A DNA stretch of 64,000 nucleotides from assembly GCF_024679245.1 (NCBI RefSeq), contig NC_090173.1, positions 6,568,428-6,632,427 of the forward strand, given 5' to 3'. The notes under the pieces are model-generated. The model saw only the letters and a program-made list of their open reading frames with translations, was not told where the DNA came from and did not search any database. Below, piece by piece: positions 11,251-23,787 of this stretch (the first letter of the stretch is position 1; the number at the start of each line of letters is the position of its first letter). Made by a program: the position numbers and the translations under genes. This DNA is from Pseudorasbora parva. Lineage: Eukaryota > Chordata > Actinopteri > Cypriniformes > Gobionidae.

Positions 11251-12227
11251 ATCTCGTTATTTCAACATAATAAGTCGTTATTTCAACATAATATCTCGTT
11301 ATTTCAACATAATAAGTCGTTATTTCAACATAATAACTCGTTATTTCAAGATAATAAGTCGTTATTTCAACATATCTCGTTATTTCAACATAATAAGTCG
11401 TTATTTCAACATAATAAGTCGTTATTTCAACATAATAACTCGTTATTTCAAGATAATTAAGTCGTTATTTCAACATAATAACTCGTTATTTCAAGATAAT
11501 TAAGTCGTTATTTCAACATAATAACTCGTTATTTCAAGATAATTAAGTCGTTATTTCAACATAATAAGTCGTTATTTCAACATAATAACTCGTTATTTCA
11601 AGATAATTAAGTCGTTATTTCAACATAATAAGTCGTTATTTCAACATAATAACTCGTTATTTCAAGATAATTAAGTCGCTATTTCAACATAATATCTCGT
11701 TATTTCAAGATAATTAAGTCGCTATTTCAACATAATATCTCGTTATTTCAACATAATAACTCGTTATTTCAACATAATAACTCGTTATTTCAAGATAATT
11801 AAGTCGTTATTTCAACATAATATCTCGTTATTTCAACATAATAACTCGTTATTTCAACATAATAACTCGTTATTTCAAGATAATTAAGTCGTTATTTCAA
11901 CATAATAAGTCGTTATTTCAACATAATAACTCGTTATTTCAAGATAATTAAGTCGTTATTTCAACATAATATCTCGTTATTTCAACATAATAAGTCGTTA
12001 TTTCAACATAATAACTCGTTATTTCAAGATAATTAAGTCGTTATTTCAACATAATAAGTCGTTATTTCAAGATAATTAAGTCGTTATTTCAACATAATAT
12101 CTCGTTATTTCAACATAATAAGTCGTTATTTCAACATAATAACTCGTTATTTCAAGATAATTAAGTCGTTATTTCAACATAATAACTCGTTATTTCAAGA
12201 TAATTAAGTCGTTATTTCGACATAAGT
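11251..12227. repeat. 21-bp tandem array, left arm
   Basis: About 45 units alternate between the forms GTCGTTATTTCAACATAATA and CTCGTTATTTCAAGATAATT. The array is longer than its mirror copy (33580-34445), so the two have changed copy number independently. Confidence 0.9.
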
Positions 12228-12714
12228 CTGTATATTGTTTAGCTGTGTTGTTATTTCGATATTAGCCAGTAGAGGGCAGAATAAGACAGGGAATCAGTTA
12301 ACGCATTGTAGTTATAGGCTACTGATAGGCTACTGTTATGAACTTTTGCAAGTGGTGCTCCAAAATCCCTGAGGTTTAGCCTCTCATGGGAATTTTAACA
12401 TTAATGCCAGGCATATGCATGCAGGTTAACTCTTATTGAGGTTACATTTATGCTTCCATACTATTACCAAAAGCCAAGGTGGTCAGGCCCTATAGGAGTA
12501 ACGTTAGATACTATGAAAAGCGAAAACTGCCTATGAGCACGCTTTCAAATTAAATAAGTTGTTGAATATTTGTAAAAACAACAATATAAAATCTTAAGAT
12601 ATAAGGCCGGCGACACTGCAAGCGTGGGGTGATCATCTCGGCTGCGTGGCGTGTCCGTTTTTATCTCGGCTCCCGCCCGCATTTTTATTTCGGCTCCCAC
12701 CCGCCGAATTACGT

Positions 12715-12715
<1 letters not shown>

Positions 12716-12797
<82 letters not shown>
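12716..12797. repeat. (ATA)n/(TTA)n palindromic microsatellite, left arm
   Basis: A run of TAA repeats switches to TTA repeats, forming a self-complementary tract. The mirror copy at 32985-33091 is longer. Confidence 0.9.
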
Positions 12798-12798
<1 letters not shown>

Positions 12799-13485
12799 AT
12801 TGTTGAAATAACCTTACAATAGGTTAACCTAGAGACTTTCAAACATGAAAATGTCATATGTAGGCTATTCGTGTCAAAATGACATATAGCCTAAACATCT
12901 TTTCCTATTCTATTTTGCCTGGACACGCTTCCAACACACTTGTCTCGTGAAAAATAGTCTCTTCTATTTCTAGCATGCAGGCATTTTCCGCGCTGGCTCA
13001 AGCTTGTCACGCAGGCAGTGTGCAACCTGTTAACATGGGAGCCGAAATAAAAACGGACACGCTTGCAGTGTGTGCTTTATATATGCTATCACAGCTTTTC
13101 AAACTCTTGCTCGCGAGATTTAAAGAGGGCCAGGCTAAGCAATATTTCTTTAAAAAAAAGTATAGTCTATATATAAAAGTATTAAATACGCAAAATATAT
13201 TTAACTTAATAGATTAATGAACACATCGAAAGAAAAAGAAACATTTAACAATCAAACATTTAAAGTTACACTGTTCAATCCAATACTCAGTTTAATAGTT
13301 TAGCATCCAAATACATGGCTAGTGAATACGCATCTGTATTCATTCCATGCCATAGGCCTATGGCTGCCGTCGCATCAACCAGGTGCATTAATTTATTATT
13401 TCGGCTCATATTGCATGAGGTGCATCTTCTGGGGATCATATTTCAACAACAACAAAAAAATCACCTCCAAATGTTGTAATGCAGA

Positions 13486-13486
<1 letters not shown>

Positions 13487-13555
<69 letters not shown>

Positions 13556-13694
13556 ACACACACACACACTGGTTCACTATCTTTGTGGGGACTCTCCATA
13601 GACGTAATGGTTTTTATACTGTACAAACTGTATTTTCTATCCCCCTACACTGCCCCTAAACCTACCCATCACACACACACACACACACACACAG
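13487..13694. repeat. CA microsatellites flanking a short dispersed repeat
   Basis: (CA)n at 13487-13570 and a shorter one at 13670-13694. Between them is TTTGTGGGGACTCTCCATAG and related sequence, a dispersed motif common in fish introns. ORFs reading poly-His/Thr through the tract are artefacts. Confidence 0.8.
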
Positions 13695-14841
13695 ACACAC
13701 GCATTTGGCGTGAGACACACGGTTTCAGGCTCCGTGTCACACTCTCACTCTGCCCAGCTTAATCTCACGCCAAATTGCCAAACCTGCTTTTGATACTAAA
13801 ACAAAGCTATAGCTTTTTTTCTTTTTATTAAGTTTTAATGCGAAATTCAAACAATAAATAGCGTTGTGGCGCTAATGTGGCATAATGTTAAAGCCAGAGG
13901 CGTTGAAAAGCGGAGTTGCAAAATGCTCTCGCTCCCGGCGGCGCGCGGACACGTGGCTCATGGAGCGCTCAATACTTCTATCTGTGTCAATGCATTTGAA
14001 TGGCTTAAGCGGATACACAACAGTTTCACTTAAATTATTATATAATTTCAAGATTAACAGCAAAATTGCATTTTATCAAATAACATTTTATAAAATTATA
14101 AAGCAGCAGCAGCAGCAGCAGCAGCTCTTATAGACATATGTGTATGGAATATGGCTAGCGCTGATCGGGAGTGTGTCTGGTTCAGCAGCGCCATAGCAGA
14201 TTTTAATTTATCAGGCCTAATCTTTGCTTTTTATTATTTACCATTATCCTAAATGAACACTGGGTGTATTTGTAGCTTACTTAGGTTATTACATTCGTGT
14301 AGTACTAGTAGACTGTAAACTGTGATAGACCTAGCTTAAGAGTGGTCCAGACCAACCCAGAGCCATAAAAAGAGAGTTGCGACACGCTTTGATCTCGCCG
14401 CCACGTTGTCACGTGGTTCATATCTCTCAATAGTTCCAAACAATTCAGCTCTGTCAATCTATTTGAATAGGATTAAGCAGGTTTCACTATATTTGCAGCA
14501 ATTTCTGGCAAATATTAACACAATATGTGCATGACTATGGGCTTATAGCATTTTATTCTGGGGAGAGGTAGAATATATAATTTATGTTTTTATTGAGTGA
14601 TCTGGTTATTTTCTTCGGGTGCGTGAAAATCACGCACAAGAGTGCGTGATTTTACGCGCAGCCAGTGGCAGTTCCAGACAATTTTGATTGGGGGGGCAAT
14701 GGGGTGTCCTGGTCATTTCAATGGGGGGTCTCATGCGAACCAACAAAAAATACAGTGGACACAGCTTCCAGCTGAACGCAAGGAAGCAATGCGCATCAAC
14801 GTTCATAGTGTGGCACAGTAATTCTTATGTTTATATTTTTT
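13695..14841. other. No gene seen; short (AGC)n tract
   Basis: Unremarkable sequence apart from an AGC run at about 14102-14125. No coding exon is supported. Confidence 0.4.
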
Positions 14842-15745
14842 TAGGGCTGTCAATCGATTAAATATTTAATCGCAATTTAATCGCACATTCTTATCAGTTC
14901 TAAATGTACCTTAAATGAACATGTTTCAAGTTTTTAATACTCTAATCAACATGGGTATGGAGAAAAATGCATGCTTTATGCAAATGTATGTTTATTATAA
15001 ACCATACTCAGAGCATGAAGACTAGACATGTACCAAAGGTCACAGATGATTTTCAAAGAACTTGTTCATGTCTCTTAAGCCAACAATTCAGAATAAGCAG
15101 TGATTTCTCTCATTTTAAGAATATAAATAAAGAGAATTTTTACACTGGCAGTTTAATTCAGAACACGGCACAGTTCAAAAGCTGTAATGCGGACCTGTGA
15201 GCACACCATATTGCACAAGTAGGAATATAGTGTGGCCCCTTTAAGAGATGCGCGTGCCTGCCCATATGTCTGTTCCTGCCGGTATTTTGTGTGTGCGCCG
15301 AGCTGTGCCGCAGTGAGAGAAACATGGACTCGGGAGCGCTCTTGTCCAGAAAAGTAACCTGCTGCTTATTCGTTTTAGCCGATTGTAATGTATTTAGTTC
15401 AATAAAACACATGTACTGTAGTAGTGATGATGGTGTTAATGATTTACTTCAGATATGAGCGAGAGTGAGCTTCAGTGCATCGCGCTCGAACTGCAGAGAA
15501 TGTTTTTTGTGAAAAAACAATTTTCTTTCGACCTGCGGAGCCTAATAAAAGATAAGCAGAAAATATGGTAGCTTATGAAGGCAATAACTGCACTTGTTTC
15601 AGAGTAATGTTAATGTTAACCCTTTTTTTCCTATTAATGTTTGCTGCAGCATCCTTTGCGCCTGTGGCTGATCTAAATTTCTCTAATAGGCCTAAGGGCG
15701 GATCAAAAAGAAAATGCAATCGCAATGTTAATCGCGCGTTTAAAT
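14842..15745. mobile_element. hAT-like non-autonomous element (approximate)
   Basis: The left end TAGGGCTGTCAATCGATTAA is a typical fish hAT-like terminus. Related ATTAATCG/CGATTAA motifs reappear near 15710-15740 (TTAATCGCGCG). A clean opposite terminus and target duplication were not found, so the right boundary is uncertain. Confidence 0.4.
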
Positions 15746-16419
15746 GTTGAATAAATAGCCTATTGTTCTGCGTAGTTTGAAGAAAACATTTTTAAATCTT
15801 TATCACGGATATATAATGAAAATAATCCTCTCAGTATTGATCAAAGCAAGTTTTATGACTAAAAATGCTGAATGAAGTTTACATACCAAATCTTCCAATT
15901 AGGCTAGCCTACAAATCCTCTCATCATAACAAACAAAGCACAGACACGACTTAAATAACGATTTATTGTGAAGTTTAGATGTTTTTTCAAAAGAAGATTG
16001 CTGATGAGTGGTAATTTATTTTATCATTTTAATGTTGTTAACGAATGCGAGAAGCATACACACGTGAACATAAATGAACGGTGCTACAGCAAAGAAATAA
16101 GTTTTAAATGGTGTTTTTTTTTAAACAGGGCAAGCAATTTAATTCAACTTTATATCCAGGCATGAAAATATATATATTTTTCTTTTTTTAATCTTGAAAA
16201 TAAATCATAAACCAGTTTTAACCTTGAGATTTGAAGTATTAGATATATTACATATCTTGGATATTTGACCACTATTTACAATAAAATTAGTTCTTCATTT
16301 CTGATAGGAATGAAAAATCAATTATTGATTTTTTAATAGAATAACGAGATACAAAACTCTACATTCAATCGCGTTTGATCCCATGTACTTTTGATAACAG
16401 TGCAGAGGGCCTACACAAG

Positions 16420-16562
16420 TTTTAGTCCACAAAATGTCCTCACAAAGATGGCAATATCCAAAACCCTTGTCCTTGTGGCGAAATTTTTTTGGTCCCCATG
16501 AGGAAAACATCTTATAAATCATACAGAATGAGTTTTAAGTCCCCATAAAACATGGAAACACA

Positions 16563-16630
<68 letters not shown>

Positions 16631-16990
16631 CTATGTGTATTACGGGGACATTTCACCTGAATACACGCCACATTATGAGGACATTTTGAATTATGAGGAC
16701 AGGGCCGATGTCCTCATAATTCTAACAGTGTAGAAGTGTTTCTATACATAGGGGGAGCTAAAATCCAGAATTTCAGCTAAAGTCCTTATAATTCACATAG
16801 ACCTGATTTTGTGTATCAGCTGTGTATCGAGACAGCGCCCCTGGACGTGGGTCTGCGGTACTGCACCCCTCATAAATATTCACTCTCGTGTAAGGAATCG
16901 GAGCTTCTGATTGGCTGACCGCCTGAAGTCCTCATAATGTCGGAATTTCTCAGACCCAGTGTGTACATCTAATTTCCTTATACAAGTGGA
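16420..16990. repeat. Dispersed GAGGACA-type repeats around a (GT)n tract
   Basis: A (GT)n run at 16566-16627 is flanked by CCCCATGAGGAAAAC-type sequence on the left and TTATGAGGACA / TGTCCTCATAA inverted motifs on the right (about 16670-16720). The same GAGGACA motif is amplified in the minisatellite at 25.2 kb. Confidence 0.5.
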
Positions 16991-17124
16991 TTTATGTAAT
17001 TTACTCATTATTTAAGCATTATTGTCTACAATTGATGAACTGTCAAATATATTTTTTAACGTAGAGTGATCCCTCGATGAAATGTAATCCTTAAATATAT
17101 TATAATATCATATAATCGGTTAAT

Positions 17125-17203
17125 TTCCTGTTTGGACCGGATTGAAACCACCTGAGAAAACTTCTGTGATTTGGACCTGTTTGAAGCAACTATTAAAAGA
17201 AAG
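17125..17203 (+). other. Candidate 5' untranslated exon of a gene inside the 23.3-kb element
   Basis: The segment ending TATTAAAAGAAAG is followed by a strong donor, GTAAGT, at 17204. The left limit is a guess. It lies upstream of further exon-like blocks on the same strand. No protein homology. Confidence 0.3.
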
Positions 17204-17884
17204 GTAAGTTAATCTGCTGTTTAATCGCTTGTGGCTCATTTTGGATTGTTTGTGTGTGTTTTATAAGCTATTATCTGCTCGTTTTGCAGTCAGAAAGCAA
17301 CTAGCACCTGATGCTAACGGGGCTAGCATAGAGTCATTCTGATCCCAGAGAATCAGAGATGCTTGTCATATTTAACTTGTTTTAGATTCCAATATAATTG
17401 TAAATAACTTATTTTGAGCACATACATCAGTCTAGCCATCGTAACAATGCGTTGTCATGACTACAATCTGTGAAGGGGATAAAGTATCCTGACATGCTAC
17501 TGTAAATAGTACTGTAGTTTAATGTTAGCTCGGTTTAAAGTTACTATTATTATCATTTTTAAGAAACTAGGAAATCAATATATGCTTTTATTCCTCCTGA
17601 ATGTAATAAAATATACTCTGTACCAATAGAACTGTAAGTATTAATGTTTATAATGAAAACAATCTTGCTGAATAATGTTAAATTAAATGCAATGGTCATA
17701 ATTATAGATGTTTTTCTTTATGACAGCAGACACATCAGATAATGCGCTGGAGGAGGCTGTACAGTTTTCCCTTCAGAAGAGAGAATGGTCTGATAGAGCT
17801 AAGTTTATGTGAAAATATTTTGTTTAATAAAGCTGTGCCAGATACATATGTTGTTTACAGTGATGTTTTTCTTCTGTTGTTCAG

Positions 17885-18033
17885 TTGTACTGAGTTTGAG
17901 AAGGCAGATTTCCTGCTGGAATACAGACGAGACTCATAAGCAAAGAAGAATGAGAGCGGAGGCAAAGAACATATCTTTATGACGCTCTGAAAGTGTTCAT
18001 CTTTGAGCTTCATTATGATGGAAAACTCCTCTG
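17885..18033 (+). CDS. Candidate first coding exon of a gene inside the 23.3-kb element
   Basis: The block lies between a good acceptor (CTTCTGTTGTTCAG, ending 17884) and a strong donor (CTCTG|GTAAGTG, after 18033). It contains ATGATG at 18015-18020, starting a short frame that leaves in phase 1 after six codons. Another acceptor-like site at 17726 could begin an alternative upstream exon. The frame joins in phase with the block starting at 29923. I recognise no protein family. This is an inference from splice signals only. Confidence 0.35.
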
Positions 18034-18082
18034 GTAAGTGTTTGATGTGTATGTAAGTTTGTAATTATGGCCCTGTTTACAA

Positions 18083-21000
18083 TAGGGATGCACCGATATG
18101 AACATTTTGCCCGATAATGATAATTATTTATATCAGAAAGCCGATAACCAATATATTGACCTATACCTAAATACAAATTTTTATATACTTTGAGCACCTG
18201 ATTACAAAAACTAAAGGCTCACCATAAAAAAAAAAGCCATATCCCAAGCACTTAAACATAAATCAAACATATGGAGTACAGTTTGTACTAGTGTAAGATT
18301 CCTTAACTTTTAAAATTAGTTTTACACTCCTATGGCCAGTTCTGTATAATAAAACAAATTGTACAATAAGATTTGATTTTATTATCATCAGTTAACATGA
18401 TCCACCAATGAATGAATAATGCTTCTACAGGATTTATGAACCTTAGTTCATGTTAATCTCAACATTTTCATTCAACATAACTACCATTAACAAAGGTTAT
18501 TGCTTTATATTAGTTCATGTTAGTTAATGCATTAACAAATGAGACCTCATTGTAAAGTGTTACCAAAAACACCCACTGCCTAACAAAAAAAAAAAAAAAA
18601 ACTAAATAATGCAAACAAGTCATTGGCCAGCATGACTTAGGCTATAAAGAATCAAAATGCATGTGCCATGGATAAGTCTCCACGTTGCTACCAGGTTATT
18701 TACTCAACAGAACACATCCTACACTGTCAGAAAAAAAGGTACAGTTCTGTCACTGGGGCGGTACCCTAAGGTACAAAACCAAAAAGGTACATATTTGTAC
18801 CTTTAAGGTACTACTATGTTCCTTTAAGGTACTAATATGCACTCTTAAAGTACTGATATGTACCTTTTAAGGTACTAATATGTACTATTTAGGGGTTAGT
18901 AAGGTACAAAGATGTACCTTTTCACTTTTGTACCTTAGGGTACCGCCCCAGTGACAGCACTGTACCTTTTTTTCTGAGAGTGTATATACGATAATGCAGA
19001 TATTTGAACAAAATCAACATGGTATTGCAACTTATATTTGCACAAAATCACACACAGGTGATCTAAGTTATGTAGTCAGAATAGCGCTCTTCCTATGAAA
19101 CACAACAACTAAACCCGAAGACTTTACAACTTATTACATTAGTGTATACTATTATAATGTAATATGACAACCCCAATCATATGTTATTAATGTTGTGCAT
19201 TGCTACAGAGCGTGCGCTAAAGATTAAGATGATCACTCGTACAATGATGTGCTGCGGGTTATTAACTCAATGAAACACGCTATATTGCTTATATCTGCAA
19301 AAAATTACGCAAATGCTCAAGTGAAGCTTTGACTAAGTTACATGCTAATCTGTGTAACTCCTGTTGTAGAATTGCCCTTCTGCAACAACGCACTGAAACA
19401 CAACAGCTAATCCCAAAGAATTAACAGCATTTTATTACAAGAGTGTTCTCAGTGTAATGTTATGTATAGGACAGTCCCAGTAGTTATTAATGTTGTGCAT
19501 CACTGTTTGAGCAGTACGTGCTGAAGCTAAAGATGATCAACGGTACTATAAAGCGCTTTACTCCAACGTTAATTAACTCAACCAAACGCATCCTATAGAG
19601 CTCTGGAGGTCACGTGACCCATTCTGTTTTTTGGCAGGGAAGAACAGCCGGCGCCAGCTCGAGTTTCAAGGCAGTTCACTGCGCACTTTCATTCCAAAAG
19701 ACATACGTTGCGTCCCAATTCGCCTACTTATACTACGTCCTAAAAGTATACTCTTTTTGTGAACAAAAGTATATACTTTTGAGTGTGTAGCAGAAGAGTA
19801 TGCAAGTTTTGGGACATACTACTTTATTATCTTTAACGGACTCTGTTGCTTAGTTATGTGCATCATATCACAGTTTAAACTGCCGTCAATCATCTTCACA
19901 GTTCAAATCCTCCACATTAATTTCCTGCCATATCGGAGAGAAATGTAAATACTGATAATTGATCACTCAAACCCCTTTATATAAACCTCTCTACTAGGGA
20001 TGCTCATTTCGGTTAATTTTCCCGACCGACAAGCGATGCTTATTAATCGATTATTAACAGTTAACTGATAAGATTATAATATTGACTTAGCATTACATAA
20101 AAATACAACCGACGAGTATCTGTGACCCGTTAAAAATACTTTTTTCACGTTTTTATTTTATTGTGCAAACAGCAGAACATACAGTACAGCTCAACAATAG
20201 AACCTCGATTCACACTAGAGCCGAGCCCGACTTTTTTACGCCCCTAGGGCCGGACTTCGGGCTAATTTTCACGTCATACCTAAATGTGGGCCGGGCTTCG
20301 GACCTTTTTAGGCTTCTCATTTGTTTTATATTTATTTGATTAATTAAAAGGAACAATGAGATGTGCTGCACTGGTGGAAACATCATGAGACCATGATAGC
20401 TTACTCGACTGTCAAGACATTCTCGCTCAGGGTTATAGAGTCCAGCGCCAGCAGCAGCGCGCGTTTCTTCAGCAGCTGCTAGAGTTAGGGCCTTTTTACA
20501 AATGATTCCTTCATTCATTTTCTCTGACCAGGTATCTTAAACCACGTGTAAATTTTACTCCTGGCAAATGGTTAAATAATAAACGTGTGTGAGATCGTGT
20601 TATGGGCTATAGGTTGTAGTCAGATAGATATGATGGAGCTGCAACACGCATCGCCGCAAATGAGTAAAGCAAGCCAACGCAAATGGTCGTAGTCTAAGTC
20701 TTAGATGCTCAAAAACACAATTATCTTCAATAAAAATTAATAAATGATCTTACCAGTGCTTCGCTCTTTCATTTTGCGGTCTTTGAGCTGCTGAATAAAA
20801 TGCATCTTGAATCTTTTGCTTTCGTTGCTGTGAACTCCGTTAAATATAGGCTATACCGCGGGAATTTAAGATCTGATTTATATTCATTTTGCAGAGGTGT
20901 AAGGTATAATACAAACTGCATGTTCTTTTATTTTTTTATTTGTTTAGATTGTTTAGCTCGTTTCGTTTGTGAGTGCCGTTGCGAGCAGCATCAGCCTGCC

Positions 21001-21578
21001 TCAGCTCGTCAAAAATGCCTTTTTAATGTGGAGGTAATATTATAGTAGGCTAAATTAACTAACATTGTGATACTTGAAGTGTTTTTAATCTATGGATTTT
21101 ATTATAGGCAAGACAAGTCAATAGTTGATTTGAGAGGCTAAATTGATTAAACATGCGGTTTACTCACTGTTGGCCACTGGCCGCTTGGTCGTCACTTAAA
21201 AAAATGTAAACTTTAATTTAACAAACAAAAAATTGCTCTAAACATTTTTCTAAATTAACTTAACAATGAAACGAAACAAAATATAACTACTTTGACATTA
21301 AAAACAAAACTGAACTATTTTAATGGCTGCAACAATGTAAGCTAATGTAAGCCCCCCCTTACATTACATTAAAAAAAAGTGATTCCAATCATATCAAGCA
21401 ATTTAAAACCATCATGATGAATACTGCGCATCTGAAGTGTCTCGGCTGAAGGAAAATTACATGATCTATCAGCTTATATATATCGGCATAATTTTCATAT
21501 CGGATTGATAACGTTAACATTAATAATGTCCATTTATTGGATGATAACGATATGGTGGCAATAAATTGTGCATCCCTA
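18083..21578. mobile_element. hAT-type element, 3.5 kb, non-autonomous
   Basis: The ends TAGGGATGCACCGATA and TTGTGCATCCCTA are fish hAT termini. The flanks GTTTACAA (18075-18082) and ATTTACAC (21579-21586) match at six of eight bases. Joining the outer flanks gives a continuous older repeat reading CCCTGTTTACACCTGG, so each copy of an original GTTTACAC duplication has one later mutation. The interior holds another MITE and only short ORFs. Confidence 0.75.
18721..18983. mobile_element. Short MITE of GGTAC-rich type
   Basis: ACACTGTCAGAAAAAAAGGT at the left is matched inverted at the right end (CTTTTTTTCTGAGAGTGT), with one mismatch over about 25 bases. The body is built from repeated AAGGTAC/GTACCTT motifs. 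It is nested in the surrounding hAT element. Confidence 0.75.
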
Positions 21579-22357
21579 ATTTACACCTGGTATTAAGATG
21601 CGTTTTGGTCGATCGGATCTCGAGTAGATGAGGGACACACATTCCCGTTTACACTTGGTGTTTTAGTCAGTCTCTTTTATTCATTTTCAACCACTTCTGT
21701 CCTGATTTCTTCAAAGGGAGGGTGTATGGGTGAGTAAATGTATGGGCTTTTTCGGGTCTTTTGTTCTAATGGACAAAAATTATCTCACGCAATTTACACA
21801 TGAACGTGACCGGAGACCAGCCGAACACTGTGAATGTGTCAGAAATCAAGAAATGGTGAGAGAGAACATTGTGCTCTACGTTTTTTCTCTTGGGTAACTT
21901 GGGTAATTAGCTGACTGTCTTGCACACGTCCTGTAATGTTTACGCTAGAACTGAACTGATACCACTTTTCCAGAACGAACTTCCAACTTACCAATAGTAC
22001 CAATAACTTGTATTTTCATTGCATTTTTCATTTTTAAAAATAATGAATAGAGAAACCAAAAGAATATGAATCAAATTGAGTTGGCTTAGCAAATAGATAT
22101 CCTTCAGTTATTTGCATGCCTAATTATGCCTGTTAAACTGTATTATAGGAGCTACAGTTACTTCCACTGTTCATGCTATTGCTGTATCACAGGCCCGGCT
22201 CCAGCTTTGAGATGCAGGGTGGGCCCATTGAAATTCCTGGTGGGCCAGACTTTATTTTAGACATTATTTTTCCCCATAACAACTTAATTTTATAACAAAA
22301 GAGGCAGGACTTAAAAGTGACTCCCTATATTTGCAGGGCTCAATATATATATATAGT

Positions 22358-23255
22358 ACAGGCCAAAAGTTTGGACACATTACTATCTGTAATGTTTTTG
22401 AAAGAAGTTTCTTCTGCTCATCAAGCCTGCATTTATTTGATCAAAAATACAGAAAAAAATTAATATTGTGATATATTATTACAATTTAAAATATTTGTTT
22501 TTCATACTCTTGTTATCTTGTTATTCTACTTTAAATGATGATTTATTTCTGTGATCAGAGCTGTATTTTCCGGATCATTCCTCCAGTCTTCAGTGATCAT
22601 GATCCTTCAGAAATCATTCTCAGATGAGGATTCATTATGAGTGTTGGAAACAGTTCTGCTCACTAATATTATTTCATAACCTGTGATATGTTTTTATAAT
22701 ACTTTGATGAATAAAAAGTAAAAAAATCAAAATAAAAAAAGGAAGCAAATGTTTTAAAAATAGAAATCTTTTGTAACAACAGTATACAATACTGGTCAGT
22801 CATTTTTTTATTTCTTTTTTTAAATAAATCAATAATTTTATTCAGCAAGGATGTGTTAAATTGATAAAAAGTGATAGTAAAGGAGATTTATATTATTTGA
22901 AAATATGTTTTTATTTTGAATAAATGCAGTTCTTTTGAACCTTTTATTCATCAAATATATTAGTGAGCAGAACTGTTTCCAACACTCATAATAAATCAGA
23001 ATATGAGAATGATTTCTGAAGGATCATGATCACTGAAGACTGGAGGAACCATCCTGAAAAATCAGCTTTGATCACAGAAATAAATGATCATTTAAAGTAG
23101 AATACATTGAAAAACAAATATTTTAAATTGTAATAATATATCACAATATTAATTTTTGTTCTGTATTTTTGATCAAATAAATGCAGGCTTGATGAGCAGA
23201 AGAAACTTCTTTCAAAAACATTACAAATAGTAATGTGTCCAAACTTTTGGCCTGT
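22358..23255. mobile_element. Foldback MITE with ACAGGCCAAAAGTTTGGACA ends
   Basis: Arms of about 300 bp (22358-22671 and 22953-23255) are inverted copies, including ACAGGCCAAAAGTTTGGACA at the outer ends. This terminus type is widespread in fish and is usually linked to Tc1/mariner-derived MITEs. No coding capacity. Confidence 0.75.
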
Positions 23256-23550
23256 TTTGTATATTTTTAAATAACCTTCAACTACAACATTATAGAGTAA
23301 TACAAAATACACAAAAATTAAAATAAACTTAGAGGTTCCTAGGACAATTAATAGGAAACATGCCTAGTTGGGCTGTCGAAATTATTTGTTTTTTTGATGC
23401 ATCGCGATGCAGACAGGGACGATTCGGTATCAGTTCAGTAATAGACCATAACCTATTATAATGTACTGACGCTTTTCTGCCATCATTTGTCGTGTATGTG
23501 CATTGTCGCGGTAGCATACAAAGGCAGAGGGAGGCGAGACACGAGTGTGA

Positions 23551-23787
23551 GTAGTTAAAAATGCTCCAACTATTTTAAAAGCAGACATCTGGGCACATTT
23601 CGGATTTTTTGAACAACCTGGTAAGCACGACCTGGAGAACACACGTGTTGTGTGTAAATTATGTCACGCACAAATAAAATGTGCATGGGGTAATACCACT
23701 AACTTGAGAAACCCCGTCAGCCATTTTCATCGTGAGCTGTTAACGCCTGTCAGTGACAAGGTGGACCCAGCTCAGCCAAAAATCTAA
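23551..23787 (+). pseudogene. BED-type zinc finger, N-terminal fragment of a hAT transposase
   Basis: A 78-codon open stretch with no ATG encodes KADIWAHFGF, then VCKLCHAQIK and TNLRNPVSHFH. That is a C-x2-C...H-x-H BED zinc finger, the DNA-binding N-terminus of hAT/ZBED-type transposases. It stops at 23785-23787, and no catalytic domain follows. GATGCATCGCGATGC at about 23396 and GAACCGAACCG-rich sequence near 24100 may be remains of the element's ends. Confidence 0.65.

Larger units (their letters stand above)
11174..13241 (+). repeat. Left inverted arm of the 23.3-kb element
   Basis: In order: terminus, poly-A run, 21-bp tandem array, unique segment, TAA/TTA tract, then a segment with an 80-codon ORF at 12975-13217. 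All of it recurs inverted at 32541-34520. Homology stops abruptly after GAAAGAAAAAGAAA at 13241. Within the arm, CACTGCAAGCGTG near 12615 and CACGCTTGCAGTG near 13060 form a smaller nested inverted repeat. Confidence 0.9.

Noticed and set aside
11251..12227. 21-bp repeats as a CRISPR-like array
   Set aside because: There are no unique spacers; it is a simple tandem array in an animal genome.
12629..12811. Poly-isoleucine ORF (and the one at 32971-33177)
   Set aside because: Produced by translating a TAA/TTA microsatellite.
12975..13217. 80-codon ORF identical in both arms (also 32565-32807) as a possible element gene
   Set aside because: Identity follows from the arms being near-identical; there is no recognisable domain, and the codon content is biased by AT-rich sequence. 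Kept only as a marker of arm identity.
17742..18033. Assignment of the exon-like blocks to an NLR-type immune gene
   Set aside because: The leader-like sequence suggested it, but no NACHT, FISNA or LRR coding sequence is present to support it.
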